Program-made: the position numbers and the translations under genes
From: Rhodothermales bacterium
GTDB lineage: Bacteria; Bacteroidota; Rhodothermia; Rhodothermales; UBA10348
NCBI GenBank assembly: GCA_040221055.1
Contig: JAVJVN010000014.1
Span: forward strand, 46,001 to 110,000
DNA: 64,000 bases
Reading direction: 5' to 3'
Notes under the pieces: generated by a model
The model's database searches: none
What the model was told of the DNA's origin: nothing
The model's input: only the letters and a program-made list of their open reading frames with translations
Shown here: positions 25,950 to 35,838 of the stretch, piece by piece
Numbering within the stretch: the first letter of the stretch is position 1
Layout of the letters: each line of letters starts with the position of its first letter

Positions 25950-26837
25950 TCAGTCCCGGCCTGCACGACTGCCTTCCGCATAGGTACCGAGGACGGTGAC
26001 GTACGCGGCAATCTCCTCGAGGTGGGACAGGGCATGCTGCACGTGCTCGTCCCACTCGGCGCCCGCCAGGTCCAGGTAGAAGATGTAGTTGCCGGGGCTG
26101 CCGACCAGCGGGCGACTCTCAATCTTGAACAGGTCAATGTCCCGGAGTGCAAACACGGCAAGGCTCTTGAACAGGCCTCCCGGCACGTTCTCCTTCTGGG
26201 CATACAGGATGGAGGTCTTCAGGGTCTGCGCGGCGGAGCCGGACCCGGAATCAGTCGCCGGCCCCGTGTCGGAGCCAGCCCCTTTTCCTGCGCTTTCCGG
26301 TCGTGCCAAGGCCAGGAAACGCGTGTAATTCTGGTGATTGCTTTCGATATCGCTCGCCAGGATGTCCAGACCATACTCTTCGGCGGCCCGACGGCTGGCA
26401 ATGGCTGCGTGTGTCCTGTCGCCCGCCCGTGCCACATCCCGGGCCGCTCCGGCCGTGTCGTACGCCGGTATGGGGCGCGCGCCGGGGACGTGCCGGCGCA
26501 GGAAGTCGCGGCATTGCCCGAGCGCCTGCGGATGCGAATGCACCTCCACCAGGTCCCCGGCGCGCGCCCCCCGGACGCCCAGCAATTGATGCCGTACCCG
26601 GAGATGGGTTTCGGCCACGATACGGAGGCGATGCTCCCTCAGCAGATCGTAGTTCTGGTGCACGCTGCCGTGCAGCGAGTTCTCGATGGGGATGACGGCG
26701 CGGTCGCACGCCTCGCCGGCCACGGCTTCGAACACCTGGTCGAAGTCCGGGCAGGGCACGACCTCGGCGTCCGGATACAGGCCCCGTACAGCCTCCTCGC
26801 TGTAGGCGCCGGTTTCTCCCTGGAATGCTACGCGCAA
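25950..26837 (-). CDS. pheA: Prephenate dehydratase
   Basis: The 295-residue enzyme converts prephenate to phenylpyruvate in phenylalanine synthesis. The catalytic domain (1-178) shows FQGETGAYSEEA, PIENSLHGSV (50-59), HPQAL (102-106) and TRF at 172-174. A Gly/Ser/Asp-rich linker (about 181-205) leads to a C-terminal ACT domain with ESRP at 240-243 and GNYIFYLD, which would bind phenylalanine as feedback inhibitor. The start is TTG at 26835-26837, with GAGG seven bases upstream and no closer ATG. It follows argS by nine bases. There is no chorismate mutase domain. Confidence 0.94.
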   Translation of the reverse strand: MRVAFQGETGAYSEEAVRGLYPDAEVVPCPDFDQVFEAVAGEACDRAVIPIENSLHGSVHQNYDLLREHRLRIVAETHLRVRHQLLGVRGARAGDLVEVHSHPQALGQCRDFLRRHVPGARPIPAYDTAGAARDVARAGDRTHAAIASRRAAEEYGLDILASDIESNHQNYTRFLALARPESAGKGAGSDTGPATDSGSGSAAQTLKTSILYAQKENVPGGLFKSLAVFALRDIDLFKIESRPLVGSPGNYIFYLDLAGAEWDEHVQHALSHLEEIAAYVTVLGTYAEGSRAGRD

Positions 26838-26846
26838 CGAACTACC

Positions 26847-28532
26847 TCACATGGATTCAGGGGCTGAAATGCCGAGCACACGCAACCCGTTTGCAAGGAC
26901 GTGCCGGGTGGCGACAGCCAGATGCAATCGGGCCTGGGCCACATTGGCCGACTCCCCGATGATATGACACTGACCGTAAAACTGCGTAAATGCCACGGCC
27001 GTTTCGCGGAGCCACGTGGCCAGACGATGCGGCTCGCAGGCCGCCGCCGCCCGATCCACCGCTTCAGGGAGTCCGAGCAACTGCTTCATGAGGGCGATCT
27101 CGGCGTCGTGGGTCAACGCGGACAGATCGGCGCCGGGCTCGGCTTCCAGTCCCGATTCGGCGGCCTTCCGGAGGATGGAGCAAATTCGGGCATGTGCGTA
27201 CTGGAGGTAGAATACCGGATTCTTGTCGCTGGCTTCCTTGGCCAGGTCGAGGTCGAATTCGAGGTGGGTATTCGGCGAACGCATGAGGAAGAAGAACCGC
27301 GTAACGTCTTCCCCGACCTCATCCATGAGTTCATCGAGGGTCACGTACGTGGCCTTCCGCGTGGACATTTTCACCGGCTCGCCGCCGCGGATGAGCGTCA
27401 CGAACTGGTAGATCACCACATGGATGGGATCGGCATCGAACCCGAGGGCCTTCACGCCGCTGAGGACGTCCGGGAACGTAGCTATGTGATCGGCACCGAA
27501 CACATCCACAATCCGGTCGAAGCCGCGCTCCAACTTGTTGACATGGTAGCCGATGTCGGGCAGCCTGTACGTCGGCTCGCCGGTCGATTTGACAAGCACC
27601 GTATCGGCCTCCTTGCCGAAGGCGGTGGTCCTGAACCATACCGCGCCGTCCTTGTCGTAGGCCAGGTCCTTGTCCCGGAGCGACTGCACGATCTCCCAGA
27701 TCTTGTCCGAATCGTACAGGGAGCGTTCGTTGAACCAGGAATCCATGTGGATGCCCAGTCGCGTGAGTGTGGCCTCGATCTCGGCAAAAATCCGCTTTTC
27801 GGCTGCCTGTTTGAAGACGTCGGCATCCTGCTCGGCTTCCAGCAGTGCGGAGCCGTGTTCAGCAAACAAGTCAGCTGCAATTTCTCCGATGTAGGCGCCC
27901 AGATACCCGTCATCCGGAAACGGCTCGGGCACCGTTACGGTATCGGGTGCATCCCCGATGACCTTTGTCGGTGTATCCGAGTCGACAAGCGCCACATAGC
28001 GACCACGCACCGATTCCCCCAGGATGCGCATCTGACGACCCGCATCGTTGAAATAGTATTCCCGGGTTACATCGAACCCCGACCAGTCAAGCAGTGTGGC
28101 TATCGTATCTCCCAGAACGGCATTCCGACCGTGCCCGACGGTCAGTGGACCGGTCGGGTTGGCACTCACGAATTCCACCAGGGCGGATTGCCCGGCGCCT
28201 GTGGATGTGCGTCCGAAGTCTGGTCCCGCCGCCAGCAGTTCACCCAGTGCATGGTACAGGTAGTCGGTGGCAAACCGGAAGTTCAGGAATCCAGGTCCAG
28301 CGATTTCGACCGCGGCAATCCGCTTGGGATCGAGCGCCAGGTGTTCCTTGAGGCGTTCCGCGATCTGGCGGGGGGCCTGTCGGAAGTGCCGGGCCAGCTG
28401 CATGGCGGCATTGGTGGACAGGTCGCCGTGTTCCGGATTCGCGGGCTGTTCGAATTCGGGCTGGAATCCTTCGGGACCTCCGCCCATCGCCTCGAGGGCG
28501 GCGGCAATGTGCTCGGTCAGATACTGTTGCAT
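26847..28532 (-). CDS. argS: Arginyl-tRNA synthetase
   Basis: The 561-residue class I enzyme charges tRNA-Arg. It has the N-terminal Arg-tRNA-synthetase domain (about 1-90), the HIGH-type motif as TVGH at 131-134 (SANPTGPLTVGHGRN), the KMSTRK loop at 388-393, and a DALR anticodon-binding domain at the C-terminus. The frame is open far upstream (to 29564), but family alignment places the start at the ATG at 28530-28532 (MQQYLTEHI). No clear Shine-Dalgarno lies before it. It is divergent from the DUF4159 gene, with a 111-base gap, and probably leads the argS-pheA-ubiA unit. Confidence 0.96.
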   Translation of the reverse strand: MQQYLTEHIAAALEAMGGGPEGFQPEFEQPANPEHGDLSTNAAMQLARHFRQAPRQIAERLKEHLALDPKRIAAVEIAGPGFLNFRFATDYLYHALGELLAAGPDFGRTSTGAGQSALVEFVSANPTGPLTVGHGRNAVLGDTIATLLDWSGFDVTREYYFNDAGRQMRILGESVRGRYVALVDSDTPTKVIGDAPDTVTVPEPFPDDGYLGAYIGEIAADLFAEHGSALLEAEQDADVFKQAAEKRIFAEIEATLTRLGIHMDSWFNERSLYDSDKIWEIVQSLRDKDLAYDKDGAVWFRTTAFGKEADTVLVKSTGEPTYRLPDIGYHVNKLERGFDRIVDVFGADHIATFPDVLSGVKALGFDADPIHVVIYQFVTLIRGGEPVKMSTRKATYVTLDELMDEVGEDVTRFFFLMRSPNTHLEFDLDLAKEASDKNPVFYLQYAHARICSILRKAAESGLEAEPGADLSALTHDAEIALMKQLLGLPEAVDRAAAACEPHRLATWLRETAVAFTQFYGQCHIIGESANVAQARLHLAVATRHVLANGLRVLGISAPESM

Positions 28533-28643
28533 AAGGGCTGTGGAAGATGGGCGCAGGTCTACTCCCGGGCGTCGGCACGGATCCCCCAAAACCTGGGCGG
28601 CCGACGGCCGTAGAAGCGGTTCATCACCAGAAAGGTACGTTCC

Positions 28644-29345
28644 ATGCGGCTTCCATCCGGATGTTCGGGCACGCCGACACCCGTCCTGATCTTGACCCTC
28701 CTGCTGCTGATCGGTGCGGTCGGCTCGCCCGTGCTGGCCCAGGACGACCATGCCATGACCATCGCGCGACTGAAATACGAAGGCGGCGGCGACTGGTACT
28801 CCGACCCTGAATCCCTGCCGGAACTGTTGTCGTTCGTCCGGACGACGACCCTGCTGGACGTGGCTCCCCGGGAGGAAGTCGTGGAACTGACCAGCGACAA
28901 TCTCCACATGTTTCCCTACGTGTACCTGACGGGTCACGGGAATCTCCGGTTTTCTCCCGATGAGGCCATGCGACTGCGTCGGTATCTGGAGCAGGGCGGT
29001 TTCCTGCACGTCGACGACAATTACGGGCTGGACGTACACATCCGGCGGGAGATGAAGAAGGTGTTCCCGGACCGGGAATTCGTGGAATTGCCGTTCAGTC
29101 ACGGCATTTACCATGCGCAGTTCGAGTTTCCGAACGGCCTCCCGAAAATCCACGAACACGACGGCAAACCGCCCCAGGGGTTCGGTATCCTGGACGATAA
29201 CGATCGTCTCATGGTGTTCTACTCGTACGAATCCGACCTGGGCGACGGTTGGGATCCCGAAGTCGTCCACGACAACCCGCCGGAATTGCGGGAACGGGCA
29301 TTGAAAATGGGGGCGAACATTTTGATCTACGCCATGATGAACTGA
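28644..29345 (+). CDS. DUF4159 domain secreted protein
   Basis: The 233-residue protein has a signal peptide (about 1-32, ending PVLAQ) and a DUF4159 domain. Seen are [15 protein letters not shown], the [18 protein letters not shown] stretch, and [15 protein letters not shown]4159 has a flavodoxin/GATase-like fold of unknown function and is usually found in Bacteroidota envelope or gliding-linked loci. It stands first in a plus-strand run with glyA and tatC. Its gene is divergent from argS. Confidence 0.85.
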   Translation: MRLPSGCSGTPTPVLILTLLLLIGAVGSPVLAQDDHAMTIARLKYEGGGDWYSDPESLPELLSFVRTTTLLDVAPREEVVELTSDNLHMFPYVYLTGHGNLRFSPDEAMRLRRYLEQGGFLHVDDNYGLDVHIRREMKKVFPDREFVELPFSHGIYHAQFEFPNGLPKIHEHDGKPPQGFGILDDNDRLMVFYSYESDLGDGWDPEVVHDNPPELRERALKMGANILIYAMMN

Positions 29346-29391
29346 ACCGGGGTTTGGTGCGTTGCCTCTCCACAACATCCGATTTTTGCCC

Positions 29392-30699
29392 ATGTCGACT
29401 CTGCAGACCCAGGATCCCGAACTGTACGACGCGCTGGCTCGTGAGGCCCGACGCCAGAATGAAGGTCTCGAACTCATTGCATCCGAAAATTTCGTCTCCC
29501 GTGCCGTGCTGGAGGCCATGGGATCCACGCTCACGAACAAGTATGCGGAAGGTCTGCCGGGCAAGCGCTACTATGGCGGATGTCAGTTCGTGGATATTGC
29601 CGAGGATCTGGCGCGTGACCGGGCGAAGGCCCTGTTCGGCTGTGAGTGGGTGAACGTGCAGCCTCATTCGGGCGCATCGGCCAATGCCGCCGTTTACCTT
29701 GCGTTCATGAAGCCCGGAGACACCTTTTTGGGGCTCGATCTGGCCCACGGAGGGCATCTTACGCATGGGAGTCCGGTCAATTTTTCCGGCATCCTCTACA
29801 AGGCCGAATACTATGGCGTAGAAAAGGAGGGGCCCATGGCGGGGCGGATCGACATGGACCGTGTTCGCGACAAGGCCCGTACCGTACGGCCCAGGATGAT
29901 TTCCATCGGTGCGTCGGCGTACAGTCGGGATTTCGACTATGCGGCGTTCCGTTCGATTGCGGACGAAGTGGGCGCCCCGTTGTGGATGGACATGGCACAC
30001 ACGGCGGGCTTGATTGCCGCCGGAGAGCTGAACGATCCCATGCCACACTGCCATGTGGTGACGACCACCACGCACAAGACCCTGCGCGGACCCCGGGCGG
30101 GCATGATCCTCGTCGGTCGCGACTACGAGAACCCGTTCGGAAAAGTGGCCCCGAAGTCTGGCCGCGTGAAAATGATGACCGAACTCCTGGACTCTGCGGT
30201 GTTTCCCGGCATGCAGGGCGGGCCGCTCATGCACGTGATTGCAGCCAAGGCTGTCGCCTTCAAGGAAGCCCTCGCCGACGATTTCAAAACGTACGGTGCC
30301 CAGGTCATCCGCAACGCCAAGGCCATGGCTGCCGCGTTCACCGAGCGGGGATATGACGTCGTATCCGGTGGTACGGACAACCACATCGTTCTCTTGGACC
30401 TGCGGAACAAGGGGTTGACCGGAAAGGATGCCGAGATCGCACTGCAGGCCGCCGACATTACGGTGAACAAGAACATGGTTCCGTACGATACGGAGAGTCC
30501 CTTCGTGACATCCGGCATCCGGCTGGGTACGCCGGCCATGACCACCCGTGGTCTCGGAGAATCGGAATTCCGGGAAGTGGTCCAGTTGATCGATGCGGTG
30601 TTGCAGGACCCCACCAGCGAAGCAGTGCAGGCCCGGACCCGATCGACCATCCACGAGATGACCGCCCGGTACCCCCTGTACGACTTTGTGACGGTCTGA
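29392..30699 (+). CDS. glyA: Serine hydroxymethyltransferase
   Basis: The 435-residue PLP enzyme interconverts serine and glycine with tetrahydrofolate. Seen are [10 protein letters not shown] (27-36), [15 protein letters not shown] (49-63), [12 protein letters not shown], and the PLP lysine K229 in [12 protein letters not shown]. The start is placed at the ATG at 29392 ([11 protein letters not shown]), matching the family; a TTG-initiated extension to 29362 is unlikely. The stop overlaps the next start by one base (TGATG), so the phosphoribosyltransferase is coupled to it. Confidence 0.96.
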   Translation: MSTLQTQDPELYDALAREARRQNEGLELIASENFVSRAVLEAMGSTLTNKYAEGLPGKRYYGGCQFVDIAEDLARDRAKALFGCEWVNVQPHSGASANAAVYLAFMKPGDTFLGLDLAHGGHLTHGSPVNFSGILYKAEYYGVEKEGPMAGRIDMDRVRDKARTVRPRMISIGASAYSRDFDYAAFRSIADEVGAPLWMDMAHTAGLIAAGELNDPMPHCHVVTTTTHKTLRGPRAGMILVGRDYENPFGKVAPKSGRVKMMTELLDSAVFPGMQGGPLMHVIAAKAVAFKEALADDFKTYGAQVIRNAKAMAAAFTERGYDVVSGGTDNHIVLLDLRNKGLTGKDAEIALQAADITVNKNMVPYDTESPFVTSGIRLGTPAMTTRGLGESEFREVVQLIDAVLQDPTSEAVQARTRSTIHEMTARYPLYDFVTV

Positions 30700-31256
30700 T
30701 GACGAATCCCGTGTACGATGAGTTGGTGGACCTGGGGCGCCGGCTGTACGAGCTGGCCCTGGTCCGGCGGGAGAACGAAGACATTACCGACCCGTCCGGA
30801 CAGCCTATCGGCTGGCTGCTGGATACGCGGATCCCCATGTTGCGGGGAGACATCATGCGTGAGGTCGGGGATGTGCTGGCCGGGCGACTCACGGCCAAAG
30901 GCATCCACCAGGTTGCGGGTTATGGATTCGGGTCCTATGCGTTGGTTTCTTCGGCTGTCGCGGCCCAGGCGCCGGTGCCCATCCTGGGCGGATTCGTCCG
31001 GGAGAGCCGTAAAGCCCATGGGCGCCGGCGCCTGGTCGAAGGCCCCATTTCGCGCGACAAGCCGGTTGTTTTCCTGGACGATATCCTGAACAGCGGTCGC
31101 AGTGCCATGAAAGCCATCGAGCTCCTTCGTGCCGATGGCTTCCAGGTGGTCGGCATGATCTGCCTGTTCCATTTCACGTGGAGCGGTGGGCGTGCCCGCC
31201 TGCAAGAGCACGGCCTCTGGGTCGACTCCATCCTGGACCTGAACCTGAGGAAATGA
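30699..31256 (+). CDS. PyrE-like phosphoribosyltransferase
   Basis: The 185-residue protein is a type I phosphoribosyltransferase with the PRPP-binding motif VVFLDDILNSGRS at 123-135. A hood region contains RRENEDITDPSGQPIGWLLD. It resembles orotate phosphoribosyltransferase in order of motifs, but the usual orotate K-x-x-x-K-x-H block appears as RKAHGRRRLVEGP. True PyrE activity is therefore uncertain. It is coupled to glyA by a one-base overlap and followed after one base by tatC. Another phosphoribosyltransferase, PyrR, lies at the end of the window. Confidence 0.75.
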   Translation: MTNPVYDELVDLGRRLYELALVRRENEDITDPSGQPIGWLLDTRIPMLRGDIMREVGDVLAGRLTAKGIHQVAGYGFGSYALVSSAVAAQAPVPILGGFVRESRKAHGRRRLVEGPISRDKPVVFLDDILNSGRSAMKAIELLRADGFQVVGMICLFHFTWSGGRARLQEHGLWVDSILDLNLRK

Positions 31257-31257
31257 C

Positions 31258-32139
31258 ATGATCGGTCGTGCCGTGGGTAGGATGAAAGATGTGGTCATGC
31301 GCAAGCGGGCCGGTAAAAGCCTGCCCGGTACCGATGCGCGTGTCGATATCGAGGCGCAGGCGGAGATGGGCTTCCTCGATCACCTGGAAGAACTCCGGTG
31401 GTCTTTGCTGAAGGGATTCAGCGCCATCGTGGCATGTACGGCCGTGGCGGGTGTCTACCGGCGGTGGGTCATCGAACATATCCTGTTGGCTCCCAAGAAC
31501 CCCGACTTCATCTCGTACCGCGTGTTCAATATGGAGGTGACCCCGTTCGTCATCCAGAACCGGACCATCACGGGGCAGTTTTTTGCGGACTGGGGGACGG
31601 CGCTCGTCGTCGGGGCCATCATCGGTTCGCCGATCTTCATCTACTACTTGTGGCGGTTCATTGAACCGGGCCTGTATCCCAATGAAAAGGAAGGGCTTCG
31701 CTTCTCGGCCGTGTTTGCCACGTTCTTCTTCATTCTCGGGGTGTCCTTCGGGTACTTCGTCATCACGCCGTTGGCCCTCCAGTTCTTCGCCGCATACCAG
31801 ATTTCCCCCGAAATCCAGAACGAATTCGACATCACGAAGTATTTCGAGATGATCACGTTCTGGTCGTTCGGAACGGGAATCCTGTTTCAGATGCCGGTGG
31901 TGATCTATTTCCTGGCCAAGCTGGGTATTGCAACGCCCGCCGCCCTGAGGCGTGTCAGGAAATATGCGTTGCTGGTGGCGCTCGTGTTGGGTGCGTTCTT
32001 TACCCCGCCCGATCCGTTTTCGCAGGTGCTGGTTGCCATGCCGTTGCTGTTGCTCTACGAGGCGTCCATTGGTATTGCGGCCGTCGTCCAGCGGCGACGA
32101 GAGCGTGAACTGAAGGCCGCCCTTTCCGACGATCCTTGA
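31258..32139 (+). CDS. tatC: Twin-arginine translocase subunit TatC
   Basis: The 293-residue protein is the polytopic receptor of the Tat pathway, which exports folded proteins. It has FLDHLEELR (39-47), the signature of the first cytoplasmic segment, six membrane helices, and the conserved PGLYPNEKEG loop. An N-terminal extension of about 36 residues (KDVVMRKRAGKSLPG) precedes the usual start. The ATG at 31366 (MGFLDHLEELR) is an alternative and would make a 257-residue TatC. tatA/B are not in the window. Confidence 0.95.
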   Translation: MIGRAVGRMKDVVMRKRAGKSLPGTDARVDIEAQAEMGFLDHLEELRWSLLKGFSAIVACTAVAGVYRRWVIEHILLAPKNPDFISYRVFNMEVTPFVIQNRTITGQFFADWGTALVVGAIIGSPIFIYYLWRFIEPGLYPNEKEGLRFSAVFATFFFILGVSFGYFVITPLALQFFAAYQISPEIQNEFDITKYFEMITFWSFGTGILFQMPVVIYFLAKLGIATPAALRRVRKYALLVALVLGAFFTPPDPFSQVLVAMPLLLLYEASIGIAAVVQRRRERELKAALSDDP

Positions 32140-32161
32140 TCCACACAGACGCTGCACGCCC

Positions 32162-33814
32162 ATGAGACGACCCTCGGTACGAATCCTTGCTCCTGCCGTC
32201 GTGGCGGCCGCACTCGTTCTGATGGCCGTCCGGTCCGGGGACGATGATCTGTTCGAACTGCGGCGGAATTTCGAGATTTTCGGCTCAGTCTACGAGCAAC
32301 TGGTGCTCGGATACGTGGATGACATTCGACCGCAACCGTTCATGCGTGCCGGAATCGAGGCCATGCTCGCCGAACTCGATCCGTACACGGTGTTCTACGA
32401 CGAGGCGGACCTGGCGGACTCCCGTGTACAGATGCAACAGTCCACAGGTACGGTCGGACTCACGCTGGGCGAGCGGGCGGGGCGGCTGACGGTCTTCGAG
32501 CCCGGCTCGAACGCCGAGGCGTACAGGCAAGGCGTTCGGATTGGCGACGTCATCGTGGGAATCGGCGGTGTCGATGCTGCTACGCTGACCCTGTCCGAAG
32601 CCTACGATCTGCTGTCCGGTGAACCCGGCTCGACGGTCGAGGTCGTCATCCAGCGCACCGGCGAGGACTTACCGAGGACCTTCACCTTGCCTCGCGTTCC
32701 CGTGGATCGGGATAATGTCCGTTGGGCCGGCTACCTCGGACCCGATACGACGGCCCTCTACGGCTACGTGAAACTTGACCAGTTCGGCCCCCGATCCGGG
32801 CGGGAAGTCCGCCGCGCATTCCGGGAAATGGCCCGGGGTGCCGGGTTGAATGGATTGGTTCTTGATCTTCGCAACAACCCGGGCGGCGTGCTGGAGGATG
32901 CTGTCGAAATCGTCGGTTTGTTCGTGCCCAAGGATTCTCCCGTCGTCACGCTACGCTCCCGGGATCGAACGGCGGACACCGTCCACCGGACCGATACCGA
33001 TCCGCTGTTCCCGGACCTCCCGGTGGTTGTGCTCATCAACGAATATTCCGCCTCCGCATCGGAAATCGTAGCGGGTGCCCTCCAGGATTACGATCGTGCC
33101 GTGGTTCTGGGAACGACCACGTTCGGAAAGGGGCTCGTCCAGGTCGTGCATCGGTTGCCGCACAACGCAGCGCTCAAGATGACCATTGCCCATTATGTCC
33201 TTCCAAGCGGTCGCTCCATCCACTCCGCCGAGTTGAATACTGCATCGTCCCGGGTGGCCGTGCCCGAGGAGCGGCTTTTCCAGACTCCCGAAGGGCGGAC
33301 CGTGCGCTCGGGTGTGGGCGTCGAACCGGATATTCCAATGGAGCGTCCTTTCGTGTCGGAGCTCGAGACCGCCCTGCGTGAAAACGGGGCGTTCTTCCTG
33401 TTTGCTGATCACCAGGCCGCGACACAGTGCGCCACGCTGGATTTCGACGCGTGCGTCGCCAATCAGGACCGGCTGCTGGCCGAGTTCCGATCGTGGCTCG
33501 CGGACCGACAGTTCTCCTACCTGACCCTTTCCGAGAAACAGCTTGCGCTCCTGGATGAAGAAATGCGGGAAGCGGGTTGGGATGCGACGGCCGGGGCGCT
33601 GTCGGACGTGGAGCGCCGGCTCCGGACAGAAAAGGAAGGTGACTTCGACCGATACGCCGAGCGGTTGACCGGGTTGATCGCCGAGGAACTCCGCGTGCGC
33701 ATGCTGTCGGGTCAGGCCGCCCTTGAACGTTCCCTGACGGACGACGCCTGGGTGAGCCGCGCCCGGGAGCTTCTTGACCGCCCTGCGGAACGGGGCCGCC
33801 TCCTGGGGCAGTGA
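32162..33814 (+). CDS. S41 family C-terminal processing peptidase (Ctp/Prc-like)
   Basis: The 550-residue protein has a signal/anchor (about 7-23) and a PDZ domain (about 93-168). A tail-specific protease core carries the Ser/Lys dyad, S298 in EYSASASEI and K323 in FGKG (25 residues apart, as expected). LDLRNNPGG at 235-243 is the conserved substrate-binding segment. A C-terminal helical extension (about 430-550) follows. It should cleave substrates from their C-terminus in the periplasm. It follows tatC by 22 bases and precedes an HtrA-type protease, forming an envelope-protease pair. Confidence 0.93.
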   Translation: MRRPSVRILAPAVVAAALVLMAVRSGDDDLFELRRNFEIFGSVYEQLVLGYVDDIRPQPFMRAGIEAMLAELDPYTVFYDEADLADSRVQMQQSTGTVGLTLGERAGRLTVFEPGSNAEAYRQGVRIGDVIVGIGGVDAATLTLSEAYDLLSGEPGSTVEVVIQRTGEDLPRTFTLPRVPVDRDNVRWAGYLGPDTTALYGYVKLDQFGPRSGREVRRAFREMARGAGLNGLVLDLRNNPGGVLEDAVEIVGLFVPKDSPVVTLRSRDRTADTVHRTDTDPLFPDLPVVVLINEYSASASEIVAGALQDYDRAVVLGTTTFGKGLVQVVHRLPHNAALKMTIAHYVLPSGRSIHSAELNTASSRVAVPEERLFQTPEGRTVRSGVGVEPDIPMERPFVSELETALRENGAFFLFADHQAATQCATLDFDACVANQDRLLAEFRSWLADRQFSYLTLSEKQLALLDEEMREAGWDATAGALSDVERRLRTEKEGDFDRYAERLTGLIAEELRVRMLSGQAALERSLTDDAWVSRARELLDRPAERGRLLGQ

Positions 33815-33867
33815 ACCCCGGGTCGGCCCTGTCCGTACGGATGCCCTACCATGCTTAGCCCATCGGA

Positions 33868-35004
33868 ATGATGTCTCGTTTAATCTTCCTGTTTTCGATC
33901 ATCCTGGCACTGTCGGGTTGTGACCAACCGGTTCAAAGTCAGCAAAATACCTTTGTCCCGCAGTCGACTGTCACGGTATCTGACAGTCTGTACATGAGCA
34001 GGACCACTGCCATTACCCGTGCGGTGGAACGGGCGTCGCCTGCGGTGGTGAGCATAAGCGTGACGCAAGTGCAGCAGGTCCGTGCCCGGGATCCCTTCTG
34101 GGATACCTGGATGGAGTTCATGTATGGTCGCCAGCGGACCCAGCTGATGCAGCGGCAGGTCCAGTCGGCCGGTTCGGGATTCATTATTTCCGCCGACGGA
34201 TATGTGGTCACCAACGAACACGTAGCGGCCGGGGCCACCCAGATTGCCATCGCCCTGCCGGATGGAACGACCTTCGATGCCCGTCTCGTCGGCACGGATA
34301 CCGCCACCGATCTGGCCTTGCTCAAGGTCGACACCGACGTTCCATTGCCGTATGTCGAGTTCGACCTGGCATCCGAGCCGATCGTGGGAGAGTGGGTAAT
34401 TGCCCTGGGAAACCCTTTCGGGCTGTTTGAGGCGACGGATCCGTCCGTGACCGTGGGGGTCGTCAGCGCCACGAACCGGGACCTCACGCCGCAGGGCAAC
34501 CGATTCTACCTGGACATGATCCAGACGGATGCGGCCATCAACCGCGGGAATTCCGGTGGTCCCCTGCTGAATGCATTGGGTCGGGTGATTGGTGTGAATA
34601 CGGCCATCTACTCCGAATCGGGCGGGTCCATCGGCATCGGGTTCGCCGTACCTGCACAGCGTGTCCATCGGGTCCTTGAGGAGTTGCGTGAGAACGGATT
34701 CGTGGATCGCTCCTATTTCACGGGTCTGTCCGGTCGGAGTGTAACGGCCCAGATTGCCCAGGCGCTGGGCATGGATGCAGCGCGCGGGGTGTTCGTGGAA
34801 GAAGTTGAATCGGGTTCCCCCGCGTCCGATGCGGGTTTCCAACCGTACGATGTCATCCAGTTCCTGGAGGGCGAGCGCGTATCCACACGGGATGAATTCG
34901 TGGCGCGGCTCTTTGAGTACCGGCCGGGCGACACGGTGCAGATCACGGTGTTACGACAGGCTGAGTGGGTGGACCTGACCCTGACCATTGGAAGCAGTCG
35001 CTGA
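33868..35004 (+). CDS. HtrA/DegP-type serine protease, lipoprotein
   Basis: The 378-residue protein is a periplasmic trypsin-like protease with lipobox LSGC (Cys18), so it is probably membrane-tethered. The triad is His118 (TNEHVA), Asp148 (TDLALLKVD) and Ser229 (GNSGGP). A single PDZ domain (about 285-375, GVFVEEVESGSPASDAGFQ) follows; DegP has two. It likely degrades or refolds misfolded envelope proteins, in step with the S41 peptidase upstream. Its stop lies nine bases from the stop of the convergent M23 gene. Confidence 0.93.
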   Translation: MMSRLIFLFSIILALSGCDQPVQSQQNTFVPQSTVTVSDSLYMSRTTAITRAVERASPAVVSISVTQVQQVRARDPFWDTWMEFMYGRQRTQLMQRQVQSAGSGFIISADGYVVTNEHVAAGATQIAIALPDGTTFDARLVGTDTATDLALLKVDTDVPLPYVEFDLASEPIVGEWVIALGNPFGLFEATDPSVTVGVVSATNRDLTPQGNRFYLDMIQTDAAINRGNSGGPLLNALGRVIGVNTAIYSESGGSIGIGFAVPAQRVHRVLEELRENGFVDRSYFTGLSGRSVTAQIAQALGMDAARGVFVEEVESGSPASDAGFQPYDVIQFLEGERVSTRDEFVARLFEYRPGDTVQITVLRQAEWVDLTLTIGSSR

Positions 35005-35008
35005 GGCC

Positions 35009-35023
35009 CGGTCTCAGTGACCG
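35009..35023. terminator. Possible hairpin between convergent genes
   Basis: CGGTC and GACCG form a five-base stem around a five-base loop between the convergent HtrA-type and M23 genes. It overlaps the last codons of the M23 gene and lacks T-runs, so it is a weak candidate. Confidence 0.25.
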
Positions 35024-35838
35024 TACGTCCGGCCTTCAATCAACATTTCGGCGGACCGGCCACGAGTCCGGAATTCCACGGGAATGGTGGTCCGTGTGAG
35101 GTCATCATTGACCGTATAGACCTCGAAATGGAGATGGGGTCCGGATGCGTATCCGGTGCCCCCGGACCAACCCAGCAGGTCGCCTTCGCGGACATGCATG
35201 CCTTCTTCCACCTCCACGCCGCCGTGTCGAAGGTGAACGTATGTTCCAATCGTTCCATCGTCGTGCTGTATGGAAACATGATTGGCCTGCCCTTTGAGTT
35301 CATCGTCTAGGCCTCCGGTGCGGAAGTCTGCCTCGACCGAAACGACCATTCCGCCTCGTGCCGCCCGCACGGCGGTCCCCTCGGGCATGGCCCAATCCAG
35401 TGCGTACTTGCCCCTGTGCGTGGCCTGGCCATTGTATCCCTGTCCCACCAACCAGGACGTACCGCGTTCGAACGGAAGGGCATACGTTACACTGGCGGCA
35501 TGTACCGCCGTTGCCGAACCGGTAACCCAGCTGAAATTGAACGAGTAGGACCACGGTTCATCCGGGTTGTCGACCTGAAGTTCGACCAGTGGAGCCTTCC
35601 GGTCGGCCGAGACGGTACGCACCAGGGGCATGCTTTCTGTCGAGCGCAAATTGACCAACTCGAGGTGAACGGACATCGTGATATCCCACGAGACCAGGAG
35701 CGACGCCTCCAGCGTGATGGTGCCATCCCGCTCCAGCGTCTCAATGCAGAACGTCTGGTCAAAGCACTCGGTGTCCTTGGGCGGGAGGACGTCCCCGGTG
35801 CCGTACGTCGTGAGCAGCAACGTCAGGATGGCAATCAT
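35014..35838 (-). CDS. Secreted M23 family metallopeptidase
   Basis: The 274-residue protein has a short signal region (1-15), a beta-rich N-terminal domain (about 25-120), and a LytM/M23 peptidase domain (about 128-245). Zinc ligands are visible as H141 and D148 (THRGKYALD) and H237 in PHLHFEV (234-240), with H202 as catalytic candidate in YVHLRH. It should cut peptidoglycan cross-bridges or peptide stems. It follows rpe by 38 bases, and the sequence around its ATG is duplicated in tandem (see repeat). Confidence 0.88.
   Translation of the reverse strand: MIAILTLLLTTYGTGDVLPPKDTECFDQTFCIETLERDGTITLEASLLVSWDITMSVHLELVNLRSTESMPLVRTVSADRKAPLVELQVDNPDEPWSYSFNFSWVTGSATAVHAASVTYALPFERGTSWLVGQGYNGQATHRGKYALDWAMPEGTAVRAARGGMVVSVEADFRTGGLDDELKGQANHVSIQHDDGTIGTYVHLRHGGVEVEEGMHVREGDLLGWSGGTGYASGPHLHFEVYTVNDDLTRTTIPVEFRTRGRSAEMLIEGRTYGH

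Noticed and set aside
26901..28613. A 570-residue plus-strand frame opposite argS
   Set aside because: Shadow frame; argS motifs are complete on the other strand.
29362..29391. A promoter-like GATTTTTG just before glyA
   Set aside because: It lies within a few bases of the ATG and has no TTG at the right spacing.
28533..29564. An upstream extension of argS to 29564
   Set aside because: It would overlap the DUF4159 gene on the other strand and precedes the normal ArgRS N-terminus with unrelated sequence.
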